Positions 7,570 to 15,439 are shown, counted from the stretch's first letter. The stretch is 15,586 bases of DNA from Pseudomonadota bacterium (GCA_021807845.1 JAKBCM010000012.1:1-15586); one strand, 5' to 3'. The notes: generated by a model not told the origin, from the letters alone. Numbers and translations are program-made.

Positions 7570-8562
7570 ATGATGCAAAAATTAATTCATATTAAAGCAG
7601 AACAACCCTTTGCTGAATCTAGAACATCTGAGGATTTAACAACGGAATTTAATATTCTTTTCGTGATTCTTCAAAACCCAGGACTTCCTATCGCTGAAGA
7701 ATGTCGGCTAGATAGCAGGGATTCTTTTGAGGGTTATGAGCAGGAAGTCATATTGGCACACAAGCTTTTCCCCCTTGGAGAAGAAGAGTCACCAAAGAAT
7801 AAGGCTGCGGATTTTCTTTCTAAATTTCATTTTGATTCGCTTGATAAACTTCAGAGAAATTTTTTAAAACGACATGGCGCTCCTAAAGTTTGTTTGTTTC
7901 TAGGGATTACCCCCGCTCTATTGAGAACAGTAGATGATTATTGGGTGGATAAAATACGGCAGGAAAAAGCCGAGGATCCTCAAGATGGAGCGCTTGCTTT
8001 TACGGAGGTCTTTAAAGCTCTTCCGCCGGATAGCTCTGTGATTTTAATCCATATGCAATCCGTAGAAGAGCATTGTAAAGCTTTCGGAATAGAATATGAA
8101 ATGCATGATTTTTTCAGCCCACCAGCAGTTGAACACGATGAATCTGTTATATTCATCCATAGTTGGCCAAGAGAGATAGAAGAGAATCAAATGAGGTCTC
8201 TCGAAGAACTCTCTAAAACAGCTGGGATGGAATACGAACAGTATGATGTACATGATGTACGCCGTCCAATAACTGAAACGCCTGGGTATTATGAGATGTT
8301 AAGCAGACTCTCTAGGTTAGAAAATAAGGGCACCTTTTCACATAGAACCGACCCATCTGTAACAGATAGAGCACCACACATTCGTCGTCGACGTAACGCT
8401 GTGTCAGACGGAGATTTTAGGAGATTATCAGCACCCGAAACAGCTCATCAAGCAGCAGATGGCTTTTTTAGACCGGTCCTTCAGAGGCAACATGGGGTTG
8501 ATCTACGCAGAGCTGATGAGCAAGAAGTTGAAACATTTTTGCAAAAAGCAAAAAACACATAG
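7570..8562 (+). CDS. Unrecognised protein with internal repeat and basic tail
   Basis: I do not recognise this 330-residue protein. It has no signal peptide or membrane segment. Residues about 157-183 and 193-231 form a diverged internal repeat: V-I-(L/F)-I-H, then S-(V/L)-E-E, then A-G-(I/M)-E-Y-E-x-x-D or near equivalents (VILIHM/VIFIHS; FGIEYEMHD/AGMEYEQYD). The tail from about 245 is polar and basic: RRRRNAVS (272-279) and RRLSAP (284-289), the latter matching basophilic-kinase (RRxS) and 14-3-3-like (RxxSxP) patterns. The end is Glu/Asp-rich then Lys-rich, loosely like Dot/Icm translocation signals. The start may be ATG 7570 or 7573; AAAGAGA at 7561-7567 fits the second slightly better. 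Its position between yjbQ and rpsT and the absence of an enzymatic motif make a secreted effector possible, but this is inference. Confidence 0.8.
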   Translation: MMQKLIHIKAEQPFAESRTSEDLTTEFNILFVILQNPGLPIAEECRLDSRDSFEGYEQEVILAHKLFPLGEEESPKNKAADFLSKFHFDSLDKLQRNFLKRHGAPKVCLFLGITPALLRTVDDYWVDKIRQEKAEDPQDGALAFTEVFKALPPDSSVILIHMQSVEEHCKAFGIEYEMHDFFSPPAVEHDESVIFIHSWPREIEENQMRSLEELSKTAGMEYEQYDVHDVRRPITETPGYYEMLSRLSRLENKGTFSHRTDPSVTDRAPHIRRRRNAVSDGDFRRLSAPETAHQAADGFFRPVLQRQHGVDLRRADEQEVETFLQKAKNT

Positions 8563-8595
8563 ATAATTTGACTCTGTAGCAGTGAATGTGTCGTT

Positions 8596-8718
8596 GCTAT
8601 TGCTTCGTTTTTTTTCTCTGCTATTGATTTATTCTACGCTATTGACTTTGTGGTAGCGTTAGGGGGATGCTGCTATTGCTAGCCATTTTGATCAATTTAG
8701 GTTGACAATTTCTATTGC
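8596..8718 (+). repeat. Five dispersed (G)CTATTG motifs upstream of rpsT
   Basis: GCTATTG lies at 8596-8602, 8620-8626, 8638-8644 and 8672-8678, and CTATTGC with T in place of G at 8711-8718, all on the + strand. Two copies read GCTATTGC and two GCTATTGA. Start-to-start spacings are 24, 18, 34 and about 39 nt, so there is no strict helical phasing. The last copy lies inside the predicted rpsT promoter spacer. Confidence 0.55.
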
Positions 8719-8730
8719 ATTGGGCATCAT
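8702..8730 (+). promoter_or_regulatory. Candidate rpsT promoter
   Basis: A perfect -35 TTGACA lies at 8702-8707, followed after 17 nt by CATCAT at 8725-8730, which matches the -10 consensus at four of six positions. The predicted start is about 33 nt upstream of the rpsT GTG. Confidence 0.45.
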
Positions 8731-8769
8731 TAATAACTTTTGTTGTATTTGTACCCGTGGAGATTGTAA

Positions 8770-9036
8770 GTGGCAAATATTAAGTCAGCTATAAAACGCG
8801 CTCGTCAAAATATTAAATTGCGTCAACATAATGCAAGTGCGCGTTCTATGTATCGTACATACATTAAAAATGTATTAAAGGCTGTTGAAGCAGGTGATCT
8901 TGAAGCTGCACGTGCAGCTTATGCAAAGGCACAACCTATCATTGATAAAGCAGCTGATAAAGGTTTATTGCATAAAAATAAAGCTGCCAGAATTAAAAGC
9001 CGCCTGAATGCTCGTGTTAAAGCAATGGCTGCTTAA
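8770..9036 (+). CDS. rpsT: 30S ribosomal protein S20
   Basis: This is an 88-residue, strongly basic, Ala/Lys/Arg-rich protein that binds 16S rRNA early in 30S assembly. [34 protein letters not shown] is the classic S20 N-terminus, and [21 protein letters not shown] the usual end; length is normal for the family. The start is GTG at 8770, with GGAG at 8759-8762 and a 7-nt spacer. A GTG or TTG start limits S20 synthesis in other bacteria (E. coli uses TTG), so a weak start may be regulatory here too. It appears monocistronic, with a hairpin after it. Confidence 0.98.
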   Translation: MANIKSAIKRARQNIKLRQHNASARSMYRTYIKNVLKAVEAGDLEAARAAYAKAQPIIDKAADKGLLHKNKAARIKSRLNARVKAMAA

Positions 9037-9070
9037 TCCAGCGTTTCCGTCGCTCTAAGTCCGAAAACAC

Positions 9071-9093
9071 CCGAACCGGCTACGCTGGTTCGG
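9071..9093 (+). terminator. Likely rpsT terminator hairpin
   Basis: CCGAACCGGC (9071-9080) and GCTGGTTCGG (9084-9093) form a 10-bp stem with one G-T pair and a TAC loop, 34 nt after the rpsT stop. The following TCCTTAAT is a poor T-tract, so termination may be partial. Confidence 0.6.
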
Positions 9094-9192
9094 TCCTTAA
9101 TATACATACGTATTGTCGTCATGGATATTTATTTTTGAAATGTCATGTCGAGCTTATACGATATAAAAATAAACACAATATGTCATCATTGC

Positions 9193-9259
9193 GAACGTAG
9201 TGAAGGATCTCCTGAAAGTAGACTTGCTCTTAAACACCAGGAGATCCTTTACTACGTTC
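9193..9259. repeat. MITE/REP-like inverted repeat, 22-bp arms
   Basis: Arms 9193-9214 and 9238-9259 pair over 22 positions with a single G-T pair, around a 23-nt loop. The flanks TCATCATTGCGAACG (left) and CGTTCAGGATAACGG (right) look like a slightly decayed version of the TCATTGCGA...-type palindromes that are dispersed in Rickettsia, Coxiella and Legionella genomes. No open reading frame or transposase is inside. Confidence 0.75.
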
Positions 9260-9365
9260 AGGATAACGGTAATTTTTACAGATTTTTGGTGTTAATTTAA
9301 TTCATTATGGTGTGATCTTGCCCGTCGTTAAATATTAGAGTCTATTGACAATTGATGTACAATCT

Positions 9366-9406
9366 CTATGTATCCTCCCCACGATTTATTCCTGAGAGAT
9401 GCTCAC
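9366..9406 (+). repeat. Direct repeat R1 (41 bp), partner at 15482-15522
   Basis: This matches 15482-15522 at 33 of 41 positions without gaps. The blocks TCCCCAC (9376-9382) and TCCTGAGAGATG (9390-9401) are identical and have the same spacing. Both copies are intergenic and in the same orientation, 6.1 kb apart. Confidence 0.7.
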
Positions 9407-9524
9407 ATCTGGTTTTTTAAAAATGTTCTAATTCTATATCAAAAGTATCTGCCTTCAGTTACACTTTTTATCTGTCGCTTATTTGATGCTTTACGTTGTA
9501 TACAACAAAAGAGGAGATAAGTTG

Positions 9525-10934
9525 ATGCCTATTCATTTCCCTACTGCAAAATTCAATGAACCCATTGATCAAGCCATCAATACAATCTATGCCGCTTTAT
9601 GTGAGGATACTCGTGAGGTCTTAATGGAGCATCTGCAGAAATTGAAAGGGCTGCTCCCCGCTTTTTACCATCAAGACCTCAGTATCAGTGCTCCTGTGTC
9701 TCAAGCTGAGATAGTCTACCGAGAATTTATTCAATATTTAATCTGTTATGTTTGTCAAAATATCAACAGGGAAGGCTCCGAGCAACTTGGGCTTCTACTC
9801 GCAAGCTTATGTCCAAATCTTTTTACAGTAGAAGATAAAAATCTACATACACGAAGCGATACTATTTTTTGGACCGATCCCGCATTAAAAGATAACGTCT
9901 TAAATACGGTTGAACGTTCAAGGTTTAAAATGTTATTCAGAGAGTTAATGCGGCAAGCTTATGAGACAATAGCCCATGAGCCTCCTGATAGAGTTCATCC
10001 TCTGCTGAAACAATATATGGTCATTTTTGAATTTAAAAGAGAGTTACTCAACAAAATCAACGATCAATTAAGTCTAAACTGGGGAAAATATGAACACAGG
10101 CTTAGAAATGAGTGGGAGTTATTTCTGCAGTCATGCCCCAATCATCATGTCATCCCAATCGATAAAAAATGGGTCCCTGATGATTTTGTGATCCCTCTGT
10201 CCCCTAATGATGTTGATGATTTGATAAATTGGTTCGATTATTTTCAACAAGCCATCACCCATTTAATCAGAACATTTCCCGATCCCATTACCGGAAAATC
10301 ACTACTTGAACAAGAAAGAGTCATTCAAGAAGGAAGAGCGGATTTTATGTGCTTTCTGTCAGATAGATACGCCTATTTTGCAAGTACATTTAAAACTGTT
10401 TTACAAACACGCTCCCCCCCTACAGATATGATTGAAAGTCCTGTCACCCATAGAATGATGGAAAATATTGCTGAAAAATCTCATTCACTTGAACTCATTT
10501 TTGAGATACAACAAGGCGTGATGTCACTCAAGGAGCATATCCTATTGAATAGTAACATAGCAGTTTATGAAGCATTTAGCTGTCTTTGTCCACCGCCCCC
10601 TTTAAGACCGAAAAGGACAACAAGACCCGCTCATGCACCCTCATCTCAACACTCTACTGAACCTTTTGCCACAAGAAGCATGCCTCCTACAGCTGAACAG
10701 AGCTCACTCCAAGCATCATCAAGACAAGGAAGGCACCCACCGAGACCTTTGGCAGCTCACGATGACCTTCCACCTTCTTATGAAAGCACCATGCAACAAA
10801 GCGCACAAGCTGTAGCAAGCCCTCATCTTCTGAGAGAACCAGTACATTCTCACACTCAAGGATTCTTTCAACCATCACATCAAACACAACATCAAAGGCG
10901 CAGAGGCACACTTAGGCAACCTTCAGGGCCTTAG
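9525..10934 (+). CDS. Unrecognised protein with PPxY and SH3-ligand motifs in a disordered tail
   Basis: I do not recognise this 469-residue protein. Residues about 1-350 look like a mainly helical, soluble domain with no signal peptide or membrane segment. From about 356 the composition changes sharply to Pro, Gln, Ser, His and Arg, as in disordered regions. The tail begins with PPPPLRPKR (356-364), which fits the class II SH3 ligand pattern PxxPxR. It contains DDLPPSYES (413-421), whose PPSY (416-419) fits the PPxY ligand of Nedd4-family WW domains. It ends in a basic RRRGTLRQ stretch. Eukaryote-type linear motifs in a Legionella-like genome point to a host-directed effector, though short motifs arise by chance. 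The start is ATG 9525 behind AGAGGAG (9510-9516, 8-nt spacer); in-frame TTG/ATG codons at 9483-9486 lie before that site and are rejected. No terminator is evident after it. Confidence 0.82.
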   Translation: MPIHFPTAKFNEPIDQAINTIYAALCEDTREVLMEHLQKLKGLLPAFYHQDLSISAPVSQAEIVYREFIQYLICYVCQNINREGSEQLGLLLASLCPNLFTVEDKNLHTRSDTIFWTDPALKDNVLNTVERSRFKMLFRELMRQAYETIAHEPPDRVHPLLKQYMVIFEFKRELLNKINDQLSLNWGKYEHRLRNEWELFLQSCPNHHVIPIDKKWVPDDFVIPLSPNDVDDLINWFDYFQQAITHLIRTFPDPITGKSLLEQERVIQEGRADFMCFLSDRYAYFASTFKTVLQTRSPPTDMIESPVTHRMMENIAEKSHSLELIFEIQQGVMSLKEHILLNSNIAVYEAFSCLCPPPPLRPKRTTRPAHAPSSQHSTEPFATRSMPPTAEQSSLQASSRQGRHPPRPLAAHDDLPPSYESTMQQSAQAVASPHLLREPVHSHTQGFFQPSHQTQHQRRRGTLRQPSGP

Positions 10935-11075
10935 CTTCTTAAGTTCAAGGAGTTTCATAGTCATTGGCTATGTATCAACAGATAACAAAATAGAATGCAA
11001 TGACTGAATATGGATTTTAACTTGAGGATCTGCATCAATAGAAAAATCCTGTTCTTGGAGCTTATTCCATAAATA

Positions 11076-11843
11076 TCAATCCATATCAGTCAGTAATTTT
11101 TTCCAGGTTGAAAATAGCACTCCCAGATCAGAGCTATGTTCCATCATGGTCACACCCATTTTTTTACATTTTTTAATGGCTTCGTGATCCATTCCAACAG
11201 GAAAAAGCACATGTTTTCCTGCTTTTTTTGCTGCAGCAACAGTCGTAGCTAAAGCTGCTTGCACATCAGAATGATTGGGTTGAGGCTCTTTAAAACCCAA
11301 ATTAATTGAAAAATCAGCTGGACCAAACATCACATAATCCAATCCTTCTATCTGCATAATTTCATCAACATGCTCTATAATCGAAGGTACTTCTATCATC
11401 ACTCCGACCATTGGTTCTCGATTGCTCCATTCAATCCATTCCGCTATAGGGTGGGTTCCCCATCCACCGGAAAAACAAGATGGGCTACATCCACGACGCC
11501 CAACAGGTGGAAATTTTGCTGCACTCACCACTGCTCTTGCTTGTTCGACATGCTCGATATCAGGAACTAAAATAGCATCGGCACCAATTTCCAAGGCTTT
11601 TCGAATCAAATAAGGATTATCTCGATCAACACGGAAGATAGTCGATATTCCAGCAGCAGTAGCGGCCCGAATCAGTTGTTCTGCACTTTGATCTTGGCGC
11701 CAAGAATGCTCATTATCAATTCGAATAAAATCTAACCCGGCATAAGCAATGACATCAATAACATTTGGACTCCAAGCATGGGTGACACAGCCATGAACCA
11801 ATTGTCCTAACTGCAATTTTTTTCTTAATTTATTTGGTAACAT
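11076..11843 (-). CDS. HpcH/HpaI-family class II aldolase
   Basis: This is a 255-residue cytoplasmic metal-dependent aldolase of the HpcH/HpaI (2-keto-3-deoxy acid) family, which cleaves 2-oxo-3-deoxy or 4-hydroxy-2-oxo acids to pyruvate plus an aldehyde. The key residues are present: His46 in DNEHSW, Arg71 in FRVDRDNP, GADAILVPDI (87-96), GRRGCSP, the metal ligand Glu151 in MIEVPS and the metal ligand Asp177 in FGPADFS. The start is ATG 11843 behind AAAGGTGGA. A GTG at 11852 lies within that ribosome site and is rejected. The gene is divergent from the 2-hydroxyacid dehydrogenase across 389 nt. The substrate cannot be told from sequence; citrate lyase beta-like or 2-dehydro-3-deoxyglucarate aldolase activity are alternatives within the superfamily. 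Confidence 0.9.
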   Translation of the reverse strand: MLPNKLRKKLQLGQLVHGCVTHAWSPNVIDVIAYAGLDFIRIDNEHSWRQDQSAEQLIRAATAAGISTIFRVDRDNPYLIRKALEIGADAILVPDIEHVEQARAVVSAAKFPPVGRRGCSPSCFSGGWGTHPIAEWIEWSNREPMVGVMIEVPSIIEHVDEIMQIEGLDYVMFGPADFSINLGFKEPQPNHSDVQAALATTVAAAKKAGKHVLFPVGMDHEAIKKCKKMGVTMMEHSSDLGVLFSTWKKLLTDMD

Positions 11844-12232
11844 ATCTTCCACCTTTTATGACAACGCGTTTATACCGGTTTCATAGTTTTTAGATGATGT
11901 TTGACTCACTGAAATAAGGTTCCACTATTAAGGTCAGACTACCCAAAAACTAATCTTTATCCCTCTCAAAATAAACAACACTATAATAGAGAGCTGAAAG
12001 TAGTTTGCTGCTTCATAATAACCAGTATCACAAGGATTATTTAAAGTCAAACTAGGGCCGCCTCTCTCTCCTGAGCACGATTAAAGCCGCTGTCAACTCC
12101 AAACGACTGTCTTTGTAAGCAGCCCCAACTCTAAATATGTGAATTGCTGACCTTATTTCACTGTGGTAATCTGAATTAAAGCGAAAGATACATTTAAGAA
12201 CTATTTTTATTACAGTAAACCAGAGGGATCTC
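11844..12232. other. 389-nt divergent regulatory region, no gene seen
   Basis: This lies between the divergent aldolase and dehydrogenase genes and has no convincing reading frame on either strand. It contains a perfect rightward TATAAT at 11982-11987, but without a good -35 at the right distance. AGAGGG at 12222-12227 is the ribosome site of the dehydrogenase. I found no strong palindrome that could be called an operator. Confidence 0.5.
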
Positions 12233-13156
12233 ATGATTGTTTACTTGAATGAATACATACACCCAGATGCGATGGCTTATTTGAAGAAGCATGCAGAAGT
12301 TGTAGACAACTGGGAGCGCATCGAGGACATTGATGCGGTTATTATTCGTATCGTAGACGTAGACCGAGATAAAATAGCTCGAGCAAAAAATTTAAAAGTA
12401 ATTGGAAAACATGGCGTTGGCTGTAATACAATTGATTTAGATGCCGCAAAAGAATATGGCATCCCAGTGGTTAACACGCCCAATGCTGGCACAAATTCCG
12501 TAGCAGAATTGATTGTAGGTTTAATCTTAAATGTTACCAGGAATATTTCCTTTTGTGATGCTAAAAGCCGAAAAGAAGGCTTTTCCTCTATTTCCCCGCC
12601 TGAGATGACTGGAATTGAACTGACCAGAAAAACGGTTGCTCTGATTGGAATGGGTAATATTGCCAGACGAACTGGCGAAATTCTTAAGCAAGGCTTTAAT
12701 GTCACTTTGGTAGGTTATGATCCTCATTGCAGTAAAAAACAAGCTGATGAATACGGTATTGAAAAATTTGATGATCTGAGTGCAATGCTAAGGGTCGCTG
12801 ATATTATCAACATCAGTGTACCATTAACTTCATCAACTAAGAATTTGATCTCTGCTGATTCTTTCAATCATATGAAGAAAGATGCAATCCTTATCAATGC
12901 AGCCAGAGGTGGAGTTATTAACGAGGAAGACTTATATCATGCCCTTAAAAATAGAAAGATCAGGGCGGCAGCATGTGATGCATTTGTTAAAGAGCCACCC
13001 ACTGGTGAAAACAAATTAATGACTCTTCCCAATTTCTGTGGAACACCTCATATCGGAGCAAATACAGAGGATGCTCTTTATCGGATGGGCATGGAAGTAA
13101 TACAAGAAATCTTGGATGTCATCGCTGGTAAAGAACCTAAAAACCGTGTGATTTAA
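12233..13156 (+). CDS. D-2-hydroxyacid dehydrogenase, phosphoglycerate dehydrogenase-like
   Basis: This is a 307-residue cytoplasmic NAD(P)-dependent oxidoreductase of the D-isomer-specific 2-hydroxyacid dehydrogenase family, interconverting 2-hydroxy and 2-oxo acids. The N-terminal catalytic half contains GKHGVGCNTID and NTPNAGTNSVAE. The Rossmann half has GMGNIA. The catalytic triad is Arg225 (NAARGG), Glu254 (DAFVKEPP) and His273 (TPHIG). It lacks the ACT or other regulatory domain of long SerA proteins, so a dedicated catabolic dehydrogenase is more likely than serine biosynthesis. The start is ATG 12233 with AGAGGG upstream. It is followed after 126 nt by a permease in the same direction and lies opposite the aldolase, suggesting one pathway for a hydroxy or keto acid. 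The substrate is unknown. Confidence 0.92.
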   Translation: MIVYLNEYIHPDAMAYLKKHAEVVDNWERIEDIDAVIIRIVDVDRDKIARAKNLKVIGKHGVGCNTIDLDAAKEYGIPVVNTPNAGTNSVAELIVGLILNVTRNISFCDAKSRKEGFSSISPPEMTGIELTRKTVALIGMGNIARRTGEILKQGFNVTLVGYDPHCSKKQADEYGIEKFDDLSAMLRVADIINISVPLTSSTKNLISADSFNHMKKDAILINAARGGVINEEDLYHALKNRKIRAAACDAFVKEPPTGENKLMTLPNFCGTPHIGANTEDALYRMGMEVIQEILDVIAGKEPKNRVI

Positions 13157-13282
13157 AATGCAAATAAAAGGTTGTGTACATGACATATTTGGCAACTCCC
13201 ATGAACATAGCATGAAAAGTATCACATGGCGCCTAGATTCTGTGTTTTAAGTGTCACTAATTTCAACAAACAAGGATGATAC

Positions 13283-14167
13283 GTGGCTAGTATAGAAAGT
13301 AAAAACATTCATTTGGCAATCATTTTTGCATTAGTGGGATCATTTTTTAATACATTAATGAGTCTTGCTGTTAAACTGATTGGCAGTGGTCAACCAACAG
13401 CAACCGTCGTGTTCGCTCGATTTTTTATTGGATTATTGGTCATCATGCCATGGGCGCTTACTGACAAAAATATATTTGTTGTTCATAATAAAATTCAATT
13501 ATTATTTCGGTGTATCACTACTCTTCTGACTATTGTTTGTGTCTTTTATTCTTTAAAATTTCTACCCATGACTAACGTATTATTATTATATAATACACTT
13601 CCTCTTTTTATGCCTATACTCACGTTGATTTTGTTCGGAATTAAAACACCGTCTCGATTATGGTTTGGAATTTTCTTAGGTTTCGTTGGGGTTGCATTTG
13701 TTTTACAACCTAGCTCCAATCATTTTAATTGGGCCTCGATCATAGCATTGATCTCTGGCCTATTAGCCGCGCTTGCTACATTACAGATACGCTTACTCAC
13801 AGAAACAAACACAACAAAACAAATTGTGTTTTATTTGTTTTTGTTGTGCACCATCATATCTGCCTTTTTTGTCCCCTTCTCTTTTCAAATGTTTGACCCT
13901 TATCAACTACTGCTTTTGGTACTCGTGGGTGTATTTGGCGCTGGATATCAATTGTTTTTATCGTTTGCGTTAGAAAATGCAATTGCACGAATAGTAACAC
14001 CCATTTATTTCAGCTCCATTGTATTTGCAGCCATTCTTGACTGGTTGTTCTTTAACCAGATCCCAAATGAAATGGCCTTAATAGGTATGATTTTGATTAT
14101 TCTTTGCGGGGTGCTCATCATTCTATTGTCACCCTCCAAAATGAATCCAAAAGCTATATCGTCATAA
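13283..14167 (+). CDS. EamA/DMT-family permease
   Basis: This is a 294-residue inner-membrane protein of the drug/metabolite transporter superfamily, with about ten hydrophobic helices arranged as two EamA repeats (about 10-140 and 150-285). The N-terminal repeat contains FALVGSFFNTLMSLAVKL and GQPTATVVFARFF, typical of the family's first two helices. Members export or import amino acids, nucleosides, organic acids or S-adenosylmethionine, and sequence reading does not separate these. The start is GTG 13283 behind AAGGA (13272-13276, 6-nt spacer). Its position after the hydroxyacid dehydrogenase suggests it moves that pathway's substrate or product, but this is inference. The C-terminus ends in a short polar tail after the last helix. 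Confidence 0.9.
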   Translation: MASIESKNIHLAIIFALVGSFFNTLMSLAVKLIGSGQPTATVVFARFFIGLLVIMPWALTDKNIFVVHNKIQLLFRCITTLLTIVCVFYSLKFLPMTNVLLLYNTLPLFMPILTLILFGIKTPSRLWFGIFLGFVGVAFVLQPSSNHFNWASIIALISGLLAALATLQIRLLTETNTTKQIVFYLFLLCTIISAFFVPFSFQMFDPYQLLLLVLVGVFGAGYQLFLSFALENAIARIVTPIYFSSIVFAAILDWLFFNQIPNEMALIGMILIILCGVLIILLSPSKMNPKAISS

Positions 14168-14332
14168 AAACCTGAGCAGGACATTGGGCACAATCACCGG
14201 CAAATGGGATAACACTGTAAATCGGGATGCAATTTAAGATGTAGTGTGCTCTAACAGTCGTAGTTATTACAAAAAATCCTGCACTTTAAATCAGAGCCGG
14301 TAAATCTTATTTTTGACAGAAAGGAAGAAATC

Positions 14333-14725
14333 ATGGATGTTTTGTTAAGCTTTGTACCCATACTAGGTCGATTTCTGTTTGGATTCTTTTTTGTTTTCTT
14401 TGGTGGATGGAATACCATCCATTGGCGACCTACGCTAGACGCCATGAGACAAAAAAAAATACCTTTGGCCAATCTTCTTTTATGGTTTGGTATTTTCCTT
14501 GAAACCTTATCAGGGCTTATGATCATATTTGGAGTCTATGTGCGTCTTGCGGCGCTTCTTTTAATCCCCTTTGTTCTTGTTTCTATCATTATGTTCCACC
14601 CCTTCTGGCGACTTCAAGGAGAGATTCGTATGCTAAATATGTTTATTTTTATTACTCATATCACCGCAACTCTTGGCGCCCTATTGCTATTCTGTGGTGG
14701 TTTCACTTCCCAGTTTCCTATTTAG
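14333..14725 (+). CDS. DoxX-family membrane protein
   Basis: This is a 130-residue inner-membrane protein with four predicted helices: about 5-28 (ending FGGWNTIHW), 43-67, 68-90 and 98-124. It matches the small DoxX family in length, in helix pattern and in the first-helix LGRFLFGFFFVFFGG followed by a loop. The family includes subunits linked to thiosulfate:quinone oxidation and redox-stress complexes, but most members have no assigned function. The start is ATG 14333 behind AAGGAAG. It ends only 12 nt before budA, so the two are probably cotranscribed. The 165-nt gap upstream holds no gene and no clear terminator. Confidence 0.85.
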   Translation: MDVLLSFVPILGRFLFGFFFVFFGGWNTIHWRPTLDAMRQKKIPLANLLLWFGIFLETLSGLMIIFGVYVRLAALLLIPFVLVSIIMFHPFWRLQGEIRMLNMFIFITHITATLGALLLFCGGFTSQFPI

Positions 14726-14737
14726 AGCATAAAAATC

Positions 14738-15439
14738 ATGAGTATTTTTTTTCAAGCAGGGGTATTAGTTGGTTTTTTGCAATGTGTCTACGATGGTGAT
14801 TACTCATTTGCAGAACTGAGCCGAAAAGGTGATTTTGGTTTAGGAACCCTAAATGGCGTTGATGGAGAGTTGGTGGCTGTCGATGGTCAGTTTTACCGCA
14901 TTGATCGCGAAGGGGTTGCAAGCATCATTCCACCCACAACATGCACACCGTTTGCCGTGGTCACTCGATTTCAACCAGCCTCATCCTTTGTCATTCAAGA
15001 TGTACCGAGTATGGCAGCCCTAAACGCTTTATTAGACTCCCATCTTAAAACCACCAATATTTTTTACATGATACGAATTGATGGCACATTAGAATGGGTA
15101 AAACTTCGTAGTGAAGATTGCCAACCACGTCCTTTTAAACCTCTAGCAGAAACATTACCAAACTTGCAAACGACCTTCGAATTAAAGAATTCAACAGGAA
15201 CTCTTGTGGTCACACGTTGTCCCAAATACAGTGCGGCATTTACAATACCTGGCTACCATTATCATTATATTGACGATGATAGAACGACAGGCGGCCATGT
15301 ATTTGATCTAAAAGTGAAATCAGCCCAAGTCACTCTTAACCCTATTCGTGAATTTACCATGGCATTATGTGATACCGAAGCTTTTGATAATGCAAACCTT
15401 GAGGTAGACATTGACGCAGCTATAAAAAAAATAGAGTAG
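14738..15439 (+). CDS. budA: Alpha-acetolactate decarboxylase
   Basis: This is a 233-residue zinc enzyme that decarboxylates 2-acetolactate to acetoin, diverting pyruvate to a neutral product and limiting acidification. The zinc site is visible as GYHYHYIDDDRTTGGHV with His174, His176 and His187, whose spacing (2 and 11) matches the ligands in the Brevibacillus enzyme. Other family marks are TPFAVVTRF and an N-terminal ALSRKGDFGLGTLNG-type segment (here ELSRKGDFGLGTLNGVDGE). Its length is normal and no export signal is seen. The ribosome site before ATG 14738 is weak, consistent with coupling to the DoxX gene 12 nt upstream. No acetolactate synthase gene is in the window, so the substrate must come from elsewhere, for example branched-chain amino acid synthesis. 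Confidence 0.95.
   Translation: MSIFFQAGVLVGFLQCVYDGDYSFAELSRKGDFGLGTLNGVDGELVAVDGQFYRIDREGVASIIPPTTCTPFAVVTRFQPASSFVIQDVPSMAALNALLDSHLKTTNIFYMIRIDGTLEWVKLRSEDCQPRPFKPLAETLPNLQTTFELKNSTGTLVVTRCPKYSAAFTIPGYHYHYIDDDRTTGGHVFDLKVKSAQVTLNPIREFTMALCDTEAFDNANLEVDIDAAIKKIE

Larger units (their letters stand above)
9094..9524. other. 431-nt intergenic region with two repeat elements
   Basis: No plausible gene lies here. It holds the 9193-9259 inverted repeat and the 9366-9406 member of a direct repeat family, both listed separately. TTGACA at 9345-9350 and TACAAT at 9358-9363 are good -35 and -10 sequences but are only 7 nt apart and so cannot form one promoter. The ribosome site AGAGGAG at 9510-9516 belongs to the gene starting at 9525. 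Confidence 0.6.

Noticed and set aside
9345..9363. TTGACA plus TACAAT as a promoter for the 469-residue protein
   Set aside because: The two boxes are only 7 nt apart, far too close for sigma-70, and no well-placed partner was found for either.
10681..10700. PTAE in the tail of the 9525-10934 protein as a viral-type PTAP late motif
   Set aside because: The fourth residue is Glu, not Pro, so it does not meet the P(T/S)AP pattern.
10687..10911. Antisense open frame opposite the proline-rich tail
   Set aside because: It is the mirror of the biased codon use of the tail, with no start signal of its own.
12052..12234. Leftward 60-codon frame in the aldolase/dehydrogenase gap
   Set aside because: It has no ribosome site or recognisable motif; more likely chance in AT-rich non-coding DNA.
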